Assembly: GCA_022579005.1 (NCBI GenBank)
Contig: MU401583.1
Coordinates: 44,800 to 108,799, forward strand
Length of the DNA: 64,000 nt
Origin: Poronia punctata
Lineage: Eukaryota > Ascomycota > Sordariomycetes > Xylariales > Xylariaceae
Direction of reading: 5' to 3'
Shown: piece by piece, positions 48,884 to 62,223 of the stretch
How positions within the stretch are numbered: the stretch's first letter is position 1
How the letters are laid out: each line of letters opens with the position of its first letter
Notes under the pieces: model-generated
Told to the model about the DNA's origin: nothing
Databases searched by the model: none
Seen by the model: the letters and a program-made list of their open reading frames with translations, nothing else
Made by a program: the position numbers and the translations under genes

Positions 48884-48910
<27 letters not shown>
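48884..48910. repeat. GA dinucleotide microsatellite
   Basis: About 13 GA units just beyond the 3' end of the ammonium transporter gene. Confidence 0.9.
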
Positions 48911-48914
<4 letters not shown>

Positions 48915-48966
48915 ACTAAAGATATCCGGATCGGAAGACGCGCTGATTTTAAAAACAAAAGGATTA

Positions 48967-51135
48967 TCAGCCTCTCGATTCCAGCAACTCCTTGCCTGTG
49001 CTCTCTCCCGTACTTTCCTCGGCAGCTCGCTCGGCGGCCCGCTCCTTGGCCGGGGCGCGGGAAGATACGCCCAGCTTCTCCTGCTCGACCGCGAGTTGCG
49101 AGGAACCCGGGGGAGTGTGGCCGTTGGTGTTGGCTAGGTTCTGATGTTCTTCGATGCCGTGTTGGGGCACGATGCGGTGTCCCTCGCCGACGGGTTCCTC
49201 CTTGGCCGGGGTCCAGGCGAGGAAATCGCGACGCACCTCGACGTAATCGTAGGCGAACTCGCCCAGTTGGTCGTCGTCCATGCCCATCAGCTCGGCCTCT
49301 TCGGAGGCGCGGAGGTGTAGGCCCGGGATCATGTCGATGATCTTGGCGATGATGGCGGATACGACAAACGTGTATGTCGACGCGGCGACGATGAAGGCGA
49401 TCTGGATGTAGAGCTGCGCCCAGTGGTGATCTATCCAGCCGCCGGGCAACGAGCCGTTGTTGACGCCGTCGAGACCGATGATGTAGTTTGCGGTAAAGAA
49501 GGCGTTGAAGATGAGACCGACAATACCACCGATGGCGTGTTCAGCGAACACGTCGAGAGAGTCGTCGATTCCGATGAGAAATTTAACTATAAGATCGCGT
49601 GTTAGGTTACATTACGTTCATGGTTTCCTTTGGGTATCCCCGGGCAGAGCAGAAAGGAACGGAAAGCAAGGCAAGGAAAAAAGACTTACCTTTGGTGCCA
49701 AAATTGCAGCAAATTCCAGTCACGACGCCTAGAATGATGGAGGCCCAGGGGGGGATAAAACCAGATGCGGGTGTAGCCGCGACCAGACCCGAGATAGTAC
49801 CAGAGCACCAACCAACCATGGACCACTTCCTAGCGAGGCGGTAGTCGAGAAGACACCAGGTCATAGCAGCGAACATGGCCGTGAGACAGGAGTTCCAGCA
49901 GGCCATGGCAGCGCGAAGGTTGGCACCAAAGGCGGAACCGCCGTTGAAGCCGAGCCAGCCGAACCAGAGGAAGATGGTGCCGAGGGTGACGAGCGAGACG
50001 TTATGGGGTCGGAAGTTGAGCATCATCCTCTCGTGGCGTCGGCCGAGGATCCACGAGTATGCCAAGGCCGAGAAGCCGGAACCGATCTCGACCGGACCAC
50101 CGCCGGCATAATCGAGCACACCGTAGTTGTAGGCCCAACCGTTCGAGTTCCAAATCCAACATGCGAGCGGGCAATAGACGAGCGTGCACCAGAAGAATAC
50201 GAAGACCATGGCCGGAAGAACGCGCCCGCGCTCAGCCACGGCACCAATGACTAGGGCGGCAGTAACGCCGCAGAACATCATCTGCCAGGTTGCCCGTTAG
50301 CGATCAACTCAAAATCCGATACGGCCGAAAACCACTGTTTCATGCGACGCCCACACCCCCTTTCTCCATCCCCTCTTATTTCCCCTGTTCATCCCCCGGT
50401 CCCGGCAAGGCGTCCCTATTCACATATAGGACATAGGAAGAAGTCATGCAGTCGGACTTACTTGGTAAAATGAGTACAAGAGCTCCGGGACGAGCGGCGA
50501 TCCCGGAGACGGGGCAGCCAATGTGTTCCGGAGACCGAATTTGTGCAAGTCTCCGATGAAGCCGTTCGTCGCCGTGGTGCTAAAGGCGAGTGTGTATCCC
50601 CAGAAGTACCATTGGAATATGACTACGGAGAAGGACATCATGACCACCCAGATCAGAGATAGAGCCGACTTTCGCCGCGAAAGGCCCGAGTATAGAAATG
50701 CGATACCGGGGATCATGAGCAGGACCATCGAGGCCGATACGAGGATGTAGGCCTGGTCACCCGACTGGTACCATTGGTTAAGATTTTCGGTGCCTGTATA
50801 GAAAGTAAAGTTATTGTCGTCAGCCTATTTTGTCCCGATTTACGGCGTTCCCAGGTCGGCTGGTGGCTGGTGGCTGGCTGTTTGCTGTTTGCTGTCTTTT
50901 GTTTGCTGCCGCACTCCACCTTTACAACCCTGGTATGGTGTGTGATATGCTCTCCCAGCCCAGTCCAGTTCAACCCAGCCAGCCAGCCAGCTGCCCCTAG
51001 GGAGCTCTTTTTTTTTTTTTTTTTTCTTTCATAGAAAAGGTCGAAAAACATACTGGAATCTCCTCCAGTCTCTGCATTGGTGCCATTGAATTTGGTCGGC
51101 GCGCCCGTCCACGAGTAGGAGGGGGCCCACGCCAT
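48967..51135 (-). CDS. ammonium transporter (Mep/Amt family)
   Basis: Plasma-membrane ammonium permease. Four exons, 51135-51054, 50793-50462, 50281-49690 and 49586-48967 (introns 260, 180 and 103 bp), give 541 residues. The N-terminus (MAWAPSYSWTGAPTKFNGTN) is extracellular. Eleven spans follow, with AFLYSGLSRRKSALSLIWVVMM, the external gate and pore region VFVFFWCTLVYCPLACWIWNS, DYAGGGPVEIGSGFSALAYSW (family signature), FGWLGFNGGSAFGAN, WSMVGWCSGTISGLVAATPASG and IDDSLDVFAEHAIGGIVG with the twin-His region. The cytosolic C-terminus is about 110 residues with AELMGMDDDQLGEFAYDY, the allosteric tail motif. The 260-bp first intron has a long poly-T tract. Likely under nitrogen control: GATA sites lie upstream. 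Confidence 0.95.
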
Positions 51136-54100
51136 GGTGTCGAGGCGGACGGCCAGGCAAACGACGTGTACAGTACGACAAGCTTCTTTCCTGGGCTCGG
51201 TGGTTTATTGTTGACAAAATAAGCTGGTGGGACAAAGAAGGTAGTGGCCGTGGGGGGAGCTCTAGGTAAACCTGAAATAGGTAGCTCTCTCTAATTTTTC
51301 ATGTATGTCGCGCTTCAAGAACAAAAAGGTTCGGGCGGGATTATACGTGTTCGAAGCGAGTCACGATAGCGATAGCGCGGGTGAAGTGTATTATGTTATG
51401 ATAACTTTGTTCTGATGAGTAATAATGGTAGGGGAGGGAGGAAAAGAGGAAGATCTATGACATGTGAGCGCGCGTCGGAGCGGAACTGGTCATGATATAT
51501 GAGAAGTGAGACAGACACACAGAGTAGAGGAGAAAAGACCAAGAAGTGAGCGCAAATGGAAGAAGCGCAATGATGAGCGTCAAACTGCACTACTGCGCCA
51601 AACCACCAGCCAGACTAGGTCCATGCGAGTACTCACTTGCATGGGGATCTTCAAATGCTAGAGGCGTTGCTTGTATAGACCAATCAGATGGCCGGACGGT
51701 CTGAGATAAGAACGTGATGAATTGACAAACCAATAAACCCAAACTCACCTTAGCTCGGTCCAGGGCCAGTAGTGCCAGTCTCCCAAGGGTTGACCCCCTG
51801 GCAAATGAATAAAATGGGCTACAAGATGGGAGGGGCCCCCATCCATATTCCATACGTACAGAGGCTAGACTAGACTAGTAACGAACTGTACTTACACAGG
51901 TACAAATCTTCATCCTTGGAAGTTGAAAGATTGCACGACAGAGAAAATGTCCAAGGAGCATGTACTTGTAGCCTCTCCAAGATACCTACTTGTGCAAGAT
52001 TCATAGCTACATATCTTGAGACTCCAGTTTCTTCAGCAGAACCGCGAGGCCGGCAACGGAATTTCTCTCGTTTGAAATGTTTGTCTGTCCCTAATTAGTC
52101 AAGAATTATAGGTATACACATGCGTACCTGTATGTACGACTACGTCTAAGACACTAGCAAATTCCAACCGTTTGGTTCCGTTTGTTTGCAAAAAACAACC
52201 TGATAAGTAATTGCCTTTAAGTGCTTATCGCGAGGCGAACATCTTGTAAGAGGTTTTCTCATGGGCGCTACCTTATTACTGTGACAGTACGGAGGTACAT
52301 GATCGGAAGTTATCGGGTGAAGGCATTGCCGCGTCGTCACGAGATCCATCGGAGCTAACGACGGTCATGTTTTTCTCCTCTTATTTCGACAGCGACGTCG
52401 GTTCGTTAAATCTATTGCCACTCGACTGTCCACTGTTATTTATTACTCATTGGCATAATCAATGTTTGCTTCGTACAAAGTACAGCGCGGGAGCTGGTTT
52501 TTAGTGTGAGTGCGGCTGGCGTCTTTTCATCTTTCATTGCCAAGCTCCCCGCGTGTTTCCAGGTAAATTTGACAAGAATGTCAGGCATGTCTCCAAATTC
52601 TAGCTCCGTCGCCAGGCATCTAAGTGGTCGGCATTATCCTCGAACCGGTCAAAGGTGGTTAGATGAACGCGTAACGAGTGGCTCTCGGTCATGTTGGTAC
52701 ACAGAGCTGAACCGTGGTGGTTGATCTAGAAAGGACTTGGCATAAGAAAAACGAACGTGGGGTTCCGTTGTGGAAGTTCAACTTGGACTTCAAGTGTATG
52801 GGTTCTGCATAAAGTCGACAGGGGCTCTGACATGGGGTCTACCTAGTTTAGTTCAGATACCTAGCTGCAGGGTCCACCACCGCCGGGTACCGTCAGTGGA
52901 TGAGCAGCCCCAATGGTTAGTGGGTTAGTGGGTTCCCGGAAAAGACTACTGTTCGTATCTACCTCCGTCCTCTCTATGACGCAAAAGATCACCTCTATCG
53001 CTAGCCTCCCCTTGGTGTTCTTGGAGGCTATGATGGTTCGCACCTCTATTGATCATCGTCGTCTTGAGATATTTCCGCAATTTTATACACATCTGCAACT
53101 ATATTTGTGTTGTCCACAACGATTTCCTGACGTAGACGTGGGGACAAACTCTTGGACGACAGCCACCATACTATGCCTCATCAGGGCCCAACGCTAATTA
53201 AAGCTCGAACCACTGGGAGGACAAGGATGTGCAGTATTCATTACGAAATAGAATGTTCTGTCCCTTGATTTCTATTTGCAACGGCCTCGCCGTGGACGAA
53301 TAAGATCCTTACTTTCTAATCCGGACGTTTCCTATCTCTGGACATTTATATTCACCAACGGCACGCTAGCTGAATATTCCCCGTACTCTCTCAAACAATT
53401 GTATACAAGAACACATGTATTTGTCGAATTCGGTTTGCTGAGCTCGCTTGTGCCTTGTCAAGCACACCGGTTAAGCCGACATGTAGAACCGTAGTCGGGT
53501 ATTTTTCACCTGACAACGACCGTGAAAACCCCGGGCCAGGCCACCTACAGCGTAGCATTGCACTATGGACGGCGCATCTACCTGGCATCGCCCGACGGCT
53601 ACTCACAGCCCGTGCCGTGCTGTGCCCATGACTCTGCACAATCCCTGGCATGTTCCTCTCATGTTGCCTGAGCGAGTCGCAACAATGGGTAAGGGTAGTC
53701 GCAATTTGAAGGTACTACACTAATACTCATGTAAGGCCCTAATATTTCGGTCGCGAGAACTGAAGATACTTTGGTTTCTTTAATCAGAAGCAATCGAGAG
53801 AGTCCTTCTCAGGCCACATGTCAAGTTTCCCATGCCAACTCAATCCCTGTAAAATTTGATTCAGGCGAGTCGCACAGCTGAGGTTGTCAGCCTTTGTTTT
53901 GGGGCTGGCTGGAAGGGGCTCAAGCCTAGGCTTGGAGAAACGTTATGTACCGTTCACTCCGTTCAGAACAAAGGCTCAAGTGGAAGCGGGGGATGGTCTA
54001 ACTGGACTAACACTTAGCTTTGTTGTCTTATCTTTTGCCAATGGGAGCGCTTGGAACGCGATCAGAATTTCTCATTGCCCGATCAAATTAAGTCTTGGCA

Positions 54101-55194
54101 TTCATTGGTTGACGTTGACATGCCCCACCTAAAATACCGGGGTTAGAGAGATTGTAGCGGCTGTCTACTGTACGCCGTGGGCAGACCAGTCAGCAGTTTC
54201 GCGATGCGAGTGACAGGAGGGAAACAGCAACTCGGGGGATATCTGCTATCTACAACGTGTCGGCATAAGCGTATATTGATCCAAAAGCTCGACATCGTTA
54301 GTAAGGTACGCATTGAGTCCTTCCGGCAGATGCACCCTGCCAGGCCCGCCATTCTGGGCCGTAGGGCTTAGCTTGGGATTGTCGCAATCGTCTTGAGAAT
54401 GCTGTACGTAAAAATTTGGTGATTGAGTGATCGAGCCACGAGGGTCATCTGGCTCTAGGTAGTTGCTATTTCTGGGACGGCCGATCAGGGACCAATACCC
54501 TTCTAGAAAACTTCGATTGTGCAACCTTGCAATTTTGCAAATACTTTTACATGCTTGTTGTAATCGGGGATCTCGAATACCACGCTTTGCCGGGCTTCAT
54601 GGACGATCTGGTAAATGGGCAAAGGGATAGCTTCTCACCTGGATGGGTAGCATTGCTATTGCCCATCATCGCAAATGCCTCATTGCCAACTTGCCCCCGT
54701 GTTACAATACGAACACGCGGTATCTATGTTTGGGGCGGCAGTGAATCTCAATGTCAAGTTGAAGAACCAACCAAGTCTCCGGGATTCTGTCCATCACATA
54801 TTGCTCAAACAGCAGGTTGATGGAATATTTGGCCCTTTTTTCATTTTTCCCTCCGGGTTTTATACCATCTACTTTTCCAAGCCCCGTGGTTTTACCAATC
54901 TAGTCATGTGTTCAGTCGTGTTCTGATCCCGAGAATTTTCCACAGAATCAACCCAATATCTCGTTGCTATCTGCTACTAGGACGCATATAAGCCGCGAGC
55001 CGCGCTCAAGTTTATAGTATATCTAACTACGTGTAGGTCAGGTAAGCAAGCAAGCAAGCAGACGTAGGCCGCCGAATCTTTAGCAGAGGGCAACCGGGAT
55101 CGAGACGTGTCTTAGTCACTATAAATACTGCGTTTTACATCCAACTATCAGCAAGTGGGACATATGTAGATCCGCTGGTCGTAAGGATAAGTAG
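51136..55194. other. promoter and gene-free region before the AT block
   Basis: Beyond the transporter promoter I recognise no gene. Frames near 54527-54926 are short and have no clear family. The base composition is ordinary up to about 55.2 kb. Confidence 0.5.
51366..51709. promoter_or_regulatory. candidate GATA sites upstream of ammonium transporter
   Basis: TGATAA at 51399-51404 and AGATAA at 51704-51709 match HGATAR, the AreA/NIT2 site; two CGATAG near-sites lie at 51365-51375. They sit 230-575 bp upstream of the start codon. Ammonium permease genes are commonly activated by AreA; function here is inferred. Confidence 0.4.
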
Positions 55195-55522
55195 ACTATA
55201 TAAGATAAAGGTACTAATATATAAAGGACAATGTAAAATAATTAAAAGTAAGTACTAAGTATAGTATTTACTTATATTTTATATATTTTAAACTTTTAAA
55301 TACTTTTTTTTTGTTTTACTTTATATATAATATATTAATAAGTTTTTTATACTAGTTAATATAAGTTTATATACTTTAATTAGTATATTAAACTACGTTA
55401 GCACTATAAAACTAAAAGCATAAATATATATTTATATAGCTTTATAGTAAGCAAATAGTTATTTTTAAAATTTTTAAAATTATTAAAAAATTTTTATTTT
55501 TTGTTAATTTAATAGTACTAAT

Positions 55523-55768
55523 TGTTGCAAATGAGTTATAAAGAAGGCAAGGCTCTAAAAGGTGACTTAATTTATTGCTAAAAATCTTAAAGTAAAGAGA
55601 AAAAAAAGGAAAAGCTTTTAAGTTCTTGTTAAAGGTATAAACTTATATATATACTAATTAGTAAGGCTATAGCTGTTTATAAGTGCAAGCCTTTATATTT
55701 ACTATTTAAAAGAGGTAATAGCTATAAGCTATTTAATTAGCTATACTGCTATTAACTAATTTATAACT
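55523..55768 (-). repeat. LTR (downstream copy)
   Basis: Begins TGTTGCAAATGAG and ends CTAATTTATAACT. It aligns with 61987-62218 over its whole length, including the shared block from GGCTATAGCTGTTTATA to GCTATTAACTAAT. The terminus reading GTTRYRRAT... mirrors ...ATYYGTAAC as an imperfect terminal inverted repeat. Confidence 0.85.
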
Positions 55769-58537
55769 ACTTTTTTAAAAAAAAAAAAAATAACTTGTTT
55801 TAAAACATAGTTTAAGTTTAAACTAATATTTTTTAAGTTTTTTTTAATTAGTTGCTTTCTAGCTAAAAAAAGATCGCTTTAAGTATTTACTATTATTATA
55901 ACAGTTTAAGCTTTTATACTATTATACTATAGTATAGTTTTTCTATAACTAATTATATTATATTAACTATATAAAGTGCTTTTTACGCGTTTTGTTTTTG
56001 CGTCTTTTAAGTTATACTTATTGCAGCTTTATTATTATCTTTATAAGCTTTATTAAATTTTTCTTTTTTTGCTGCTTTTAACTACTTATTAAGTTATATT
56101 AAAAGTTTTGCAGCTTTAAAATATTGTTTATAAAAGTTTTTTAGTAATTTTGCGCTATTTTTAAAGTTTTTAGCAAAGTACTATTTTTTATTAATATTTT
56201 ATTTTTTTTAGTTAACTTTATATTATAATTTATTATAATATAACTTTAATATGCATATTTTTTTAACTATAAATTTTTTTTTTTGCTTATTAGCACAACT
56301 ATTTCCTTATTTAAGTTTATAGCTTTTTGTTTTAATAATAGGTTATTAAAGTATTTACAAAGTTGGTCTATATAGTATTTATTAGTTACACGCTATAAGT
56401 ATAGCACTTTAAAAGTATAAGTATTGCTGTTTTAATATAATATTTAAAACTTTTATTAAGTTATAAAGTAGTTAAGTTTGTTAAAAAGTTAATTATTTTG
56501 CTATAATTAACATTTTTTTAAAATAAATATATAATCTTTAATATTAAAGTTAAGTTTTTTATAACCTTTATTAGCTTAATTTGCTATTTACTTCTAAGTC
56601 TGCTATAAATACACCTTTACTATATAAACATAGTTTTTAATTTTTTAAGTCTTGCTTTAAGCTTCTTTTTATAATTAGGCTTTTTTTTAAAGTAATTTTT
56701 TTAACTTTTTTTTTAATATTTTATTTTTTTAGTTAAAATAAAATAGTATTAAAAATCCTATTTTTACTTTATAAAGCAATAAGCCTATAAACTTATATAA
56801 GATTATAGCTTATATATAGTTTATTATTAAAATTTTTTTTAACTAGTTATTTTAGTAGTAACTAATATAAAAGCATAATTATTAGTTTAAGTATTTATTT
56901 ATAATTTTTGCTTAGCTTACTATTTTATAGTAGCTAGCTAAAGCTAATATTTATATAATTTTTAAAACTTTAGCTAATTTATTAATAAAAGTAAATATAA
57001 ACTAAAGTCTGCAGTTTAAAATAATAGTTATAAGTAAGCTAAAAACTTAAAATAGCTTTTTATAGTATATTTAAGCTGCTTATTAAGTAGTAACCTTTAT
57101 AATATAAAGTATAATTTAGGCTTTTTTACTTAGCTTGTTTACTATAACTATTATATTATTAAATTTATATTTATTTTTTAGTATTTGTTTAAAATTAATT
57201 ACTAAGTATTGCTATACGTGTTTAAGCACTAAAAATAGTATTAGCTTTTTTAGTGTTTTATTTTTTAAAACTTTTGCTAGTTTATATTATAAGCAGTTAA
57301 CTACGTATTTATTATAATTGTTTTTTAACTTAAGTTACTAGTACTATTTTGTTACTAGTTATTTTTTTTTTTTTTTAAAGTACGCTGTTAGCATCTGCTT
57401 ATAAGCTTTTTTAATTAGCTTTATATACATATAAAGTAGATTTAGTACTACTAGTTATCTTTTATATATTATTAGTTTATTTTATATAGCTTATAAGTTA
57501 TTAGTGCTTTTAGTTTAAGTTTACGTTTTTTGCTAATATATTTACATTTTTAAATTGTTTTAATTTTTTTATAATATTTTATTAATAAGTTAAAAACTTA
57601 TAAAATCTTTTACTTTTTTTTAAAGTTTAAATGCAAATATTTTAGTAAGCATTTTATTTATTTATTTAGCTATAAATTTTATTATTATTAGTTTAAAAAG
57701 TATAGCATGCTGCTATAACTTTTTTTTAGCTTTTTAAGTAGTAATGTTTTTTTATTTTTTTAATAAAGTATTAGCTATAATGTTTTCTTTTTTTAGTTTA
57801 TATATAATTATAAAGTTATATTTAGCTAGTAATATAAACTACTTAGCTTGCTATAAGTTAAAGTATTGCTTTGTGCTAAAGTATTTTAATACTTTATAGT
57901 TTATAATAACTAAAAATAATTTTTTTTATTAGTGTTTAATTAGTTTAGCGCGCTACTTTTTTAACGCTAAAACTACTACTAACATTTTTTTATTATATAT
58001 TTTATAATTTAACTTTGCTTTTTTTATTGTTTTTAAATAAAACGCTATAAAGTGCTACTTATTATCTAAGTATAGTTATAATAGTACTTTAGCTACTACT
58101 TTATTTAATACGTTTATTTTAACTTTTATAAATAGCTTATAGTTATAGTAGCAAAAAAAAAAAGTAAATATTAGTATTTTTTTTAGTTTTTAAAATGCTT
58201 TTTTATAGTGCTTGTTTTATATAAAAGTAGCGTTATAATATATAAGTACTATTAATAGCTTTGCTTTTTAGCTATATTTTTAAACAAATTTTTAATAAAA
58301 GTTATAAAATTTTAAAAAAAACTGCATACTTTTAATAGTTATAAAGGTAGCCTAATTTTTAACTACTTTAATTTTAATAAAATTAACGCTAATACTATTA
58401 AAGCTTATTATATACTTTAAAAACTTAGTTTAAGTAATATAAAATTTTAACTTTTTTAAGTTAGATCATAATCTTAAATCTTTTAGCTATTATAGCACTT
58501 TTTTTATATATTCTTAGTATTTTTTTAATATATTAAA

Positions 58538-58564
58538 GTATATAAAAATATTATTAATATAAGC
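58538..58564 (-). other. reverse transcriptase catalytic segment (mutated)
   Basis: Reads A-Y-I-N-N-I-F-I-Y on the minus strand. The two AAT codons occupy the positions of the catalytic aspartates of a YxDD box and are each one transition from GAT, as RIP predicts. Confidence 0.85.
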
Positions 58565-61500
58565 GTAATAAAAGTAGTTTAAGTAGTTAAATAGCATATT
58601 ATTAATATACTTTTAAAATATAAATAAACTATTAGTTAAGCTAAATAGCAACATTTTATATTTATAAGCTTTATATTTAGTATAAAACATTGTTAAGTTT
58701 TTTATTTTTGCTACTATTTTTATTTAATAAAATGCTTATTGCACGTTTATTTTTATAAAAATCTTTGCGTTAAAAATTTATAAAAAAGTTTTTTTAATTA
58801 AAAGTAAAAGGTATTAGTTTTTTTTTGTTAAGTTATTTAATTTTTTATAGTTTATATAAAATTATAGTTTTTTATAAAGCTTTTAAACAAATAAAACTAG
58901 TAATGCTTATAGCATATTACTTAGTTTTATAAATCTTTTTTATAAGTAGTTAATAAAGTATTTTTATATAGCTTTTAACTTATTAAAAAACATTTTATAT
59001 AGTAAGCTATATTTTAAATTATTAAGTAACTTTTTATTAAGAAATTTTATAAAGTAATTTATATTAAGTTGCTATAAAAGGAGCTTGTTTAAATTAACTT
59101 TGCTAAAAATATAAAAAAAGTTATAGTACTTTAGTAGTATAACTTTTAAAGCTTAACGTTTTAATTCCTTGCTTTTTTTATTAAAAATTTTTTTTATTTT
59201 TTATTTTTTAATAATAAAATCTACTTTTTTTATACTTATTATTTTTACTTAATCTTTTAAGCAGTTAACGTATACTATGCATTAAAATAATAAAACTATA
59301 AGCAAGCATAATTTAGTATTTAGTTATTTTTTATACTAAGCTATACTATTTTTTTATATTTAATATAATTTTTAAGCATTTAATAACTATTTACTAAGTG
59401 CTTTTTATATTTGTTTTTTATTATTATCTTGCTTTTATATAGCTTTTTTTATTTTTTTTATATTTGCTTTAGCAAAGTTTCTTTTTAAGCTGTTTTATAG
59501 TTTAGTTAACTTTTTTGCAAGTATTAATTAAAGTAGGTTATTACTATTTAGTTAGCACGCTATACTTTATAAAAAGTTTTTAAAAAATAAAAAACAGTAA
59601 CCTTAACAGTTTAATAAGATTTTATATTAACTAAACTATAGTTTTCTTAGTATTATAGCATATTATATTTATAAAATAATTAGTAGAACATTTTTAAAAG
59701 TCTGTTTATTAATATAAAATATAGTTAGTAAAATTTTGCAAATATTCTAGCTACTTTTACTATTAAACCTTGTTACTATTTAATAATTAAAGTTTATTAG
59801 TATTATAAAGTTTAAATTTATTTTAATTTGTTTAGCAAGTTTAAAATTTATAGCTATATATATATTAGCTTTTATATTACTAAGTATATTATTTATAAGC
59901 AAAAAAGATTTATTATTTAATAAGGTATAGCTAAATATAAAAAGCTTTCTTTTTATATATTTATTTATAATATTAAGTTTTTTATATGTTTTAATATGCG
60001 TTAAAAATAATATTTTTTTTAAGTAAAAGTTTATTTAACTTAAAGTTATTTTTTTAATACTTATTTAGTATCTTTCTTAGTTTATATTTATTTTTTAAAG
60101 TTATATTTATATGCTATAAGTATTGTATAGATTTATGCTTACTAGTTTAAATTGTTTTTTTTTAATAAGCAATTATAAAAAGTATAGCTTTGTCTTTTAT
60201 AATTAAAATAATAACTTTTAATAATAAATGTTTTTATTTTTTTAGTAAAAAGTTTAAGTTATAATTTTATTATGTTATAGTTATTTTTTTTATTATATAA
60301 ACCTTTACTATTGCTTTAAAATAAAGTAAATTAAGCATTATTTATTATAAGCTATACTAGTTTAGTTATACTATTATTAGTTTAAATGTTATTATTAGCT
60401 AGCTTTTAAATTATTTTACGCTTATTTTTTTATTAAAAAGTATATACTACTTAGGTATAGTATTAAACAAATAAGTTAAAGTTTATAATTATATTAAAGT
60501 ATTATAACATTATTTTTTATTATAAATAAAAAGTAAGCTTATTATAAAATTCTTTTTTTTATTTTATATATAAAATATGTTGTTTGCTTATAAAGTAAAC
60601 AAAACTATTTTTAAAAGTTTAATAATTAGCTAGACTTTTTATTTTAGTTTTTAATACTTAACTTTAACTTGCTACTTTTTATTAACATTTTTATATTTAC
60701 TTTTTAAGTAGTTTAAAAGCTTAGTTAAAGTATTAATTGTATTTAAATAGTTATTTTATAAATAAAGCTATAAGTTTTTAGCTATAATGCTTTTTAAGTA
60801 AGATTTAATATTAGCTATCTTAGCCTTATTATTTATAAACTAGTTTTTATTAGCTTTAAGTTAATTTTTTATATATTATAGCTATACTTTAAAAGTAACT
60901 TTTTTTTTTTTTTATTATAAAATATTAATATTTTAACCTTTATAAATTTATAAAATATAGCAAAGGTTAAAAAAGTATTATTATAAAATATAAAGCAGTT
61001 ATGTACTAAAAGGTTTACTACTTATTAGTTTATATTAACAATTTAAGTTTTAAAATAGTTAATTTTATTATATATATTAATTAATTTTTAAATAACGCGC
61101 TTTATAATTTTATTATTATTATTTTTAAGCAGCGCTGCTATAGTTTATTTACAAGCTTATTAAAAAAGTTTTACTTTTTTTTTTAGTATAGCTACCTTAT
61201 ATAAACCTAGTTTAATTAAATAATAAGCCTAATAAACTAAGTTAAATATAATATTTTTACTTATAGTAAGCAAAATATATAAATTATTTACTTATACTTA
61301 GTAAGCTAATAATATTAAAGTATATATTTTAAATTTTTAAAATATTACTTATAAGTAAGCTTTTATAAAGTTTTTAAATATATTTAAGTTTATAATACTA
61401 TTAAAGTTAAATATTATATTTTTTTTATTTTTAGTTAAAGCAACAAAAAAAAAGCCTAGTTTATTACTTTTTTTAATATATAGTTTAGTAAAAGCTTAAA

Positions 61501-61986
61501 CTAGCTTTTAAGTTTTTTATTAGTATTGTACTATATTAGTTATATATTAAAACTTTTTAAAAGTATTTAAAGCAATTTAGTTATTAAAAATACAAGCCTA
61601 GTTAGCTAGTATATTAAGTATTTTTTTATTAAGTTTATAACTTATAGTTTTTATGTTTACATTTTAAAATAAACGTAAAACAATAATAAACTGTTAATAG
61701 GCTTTTATTTAAAAGATCTTATTTACTTTTAAAATAGTTTTTATAAAGTTACTATTTATATATAATATTTTAGCTAAAGCTTATTACTTTATAACTACGC
61801 ACATTTTTACGCGTTCTTTATCTTTTTAAGCTATAATTTTAGTATAAAACTAAAGTAGCTAAGTATTAAGTTTTTAACAGCTTTACTAAGCTATTAGGTT
61901 AAATTAGGATTTAATTAGATTTGCAAGCTAAAACTATTTATATAAGTAGTTTTAAGTTTATATATTTAATTTATAAACTTTAAGAT

Positions 61987-62045
61987 TGTTATAAATAAGT
62001 TATAAAGAAAGCAAGGCTTTAAAAGGTAATTTAATTTATTGCTAA

Positions 62046-62076
<31 letters not shown>

Positions 62077-62218
62077 GCTTTAAGGTGCAAACCTATATAT
62101 GCACTAATTAGTAGGGCTGCAGCTGTTTATAGGTGCAAGCCCTTATATCTACTGTTTAAGGGAAGTAATAGCTATAAGCCATCTAATTAGCTATATTGCT
62201 ATTAACTAATCCGTAACT
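61987..62218 (-). repeat. LTR (upstream copy)
   Basis: Begins TGTTATAAATAAG and ends CTAATCCGTAACT, followed by CTAAT. It is less mutated than its partner (it retains CCGTAAC, GGGCTGCAGCTG and AAGCCCTTATATC) and carries a poly-A run at 62055-62077. Confidence 0.85.
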
Positions 62219-62223
62219 CTAAT

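Larger units (their letters stand above)
45049..48966. other. gene-poor region with simple repeats and assembly gap
   Basis: No gene recognised. It contains many TACCTACCTA-type motifs (46.9-48.5 kb), a TA run at 46511-46526, the homopolymer/gap segment at 47773-47949 and a GA microsatellite at 48884-48910. Confidence 0.5.
55523..62218 (-). mobile_element. full-length Ty3/gypsy LTR retrotransposon, RIP-degraded
   Basis: A 6.7-kb element bounded by direct LTRs at 55523-55768 and 61987-62218 and flanked by the 5-bp target duplication CTAAT (55518-55522 and 62219-62223). It is coded on the minus strand: a reverse-transcriptase core is legible at 58390-58570, where the catalytic segment reads AYINNIFIY and is followed, in the same frame, by codons for KFLKYII and others, with stops only at TAA, TAG or TGA codons one transition from Gln, Arg or Trp. 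In this orientation gag should lie towards 62 kb and integrase towards 56 kb. No frame is intact; the copy is dead. Confidence 0.88.

Noticed and set aside
57135..57317. 60-codon ATG frame in the AT block
   Set aside because: It lies inside the RIP-degraded gypsy element on the non-coding strand.
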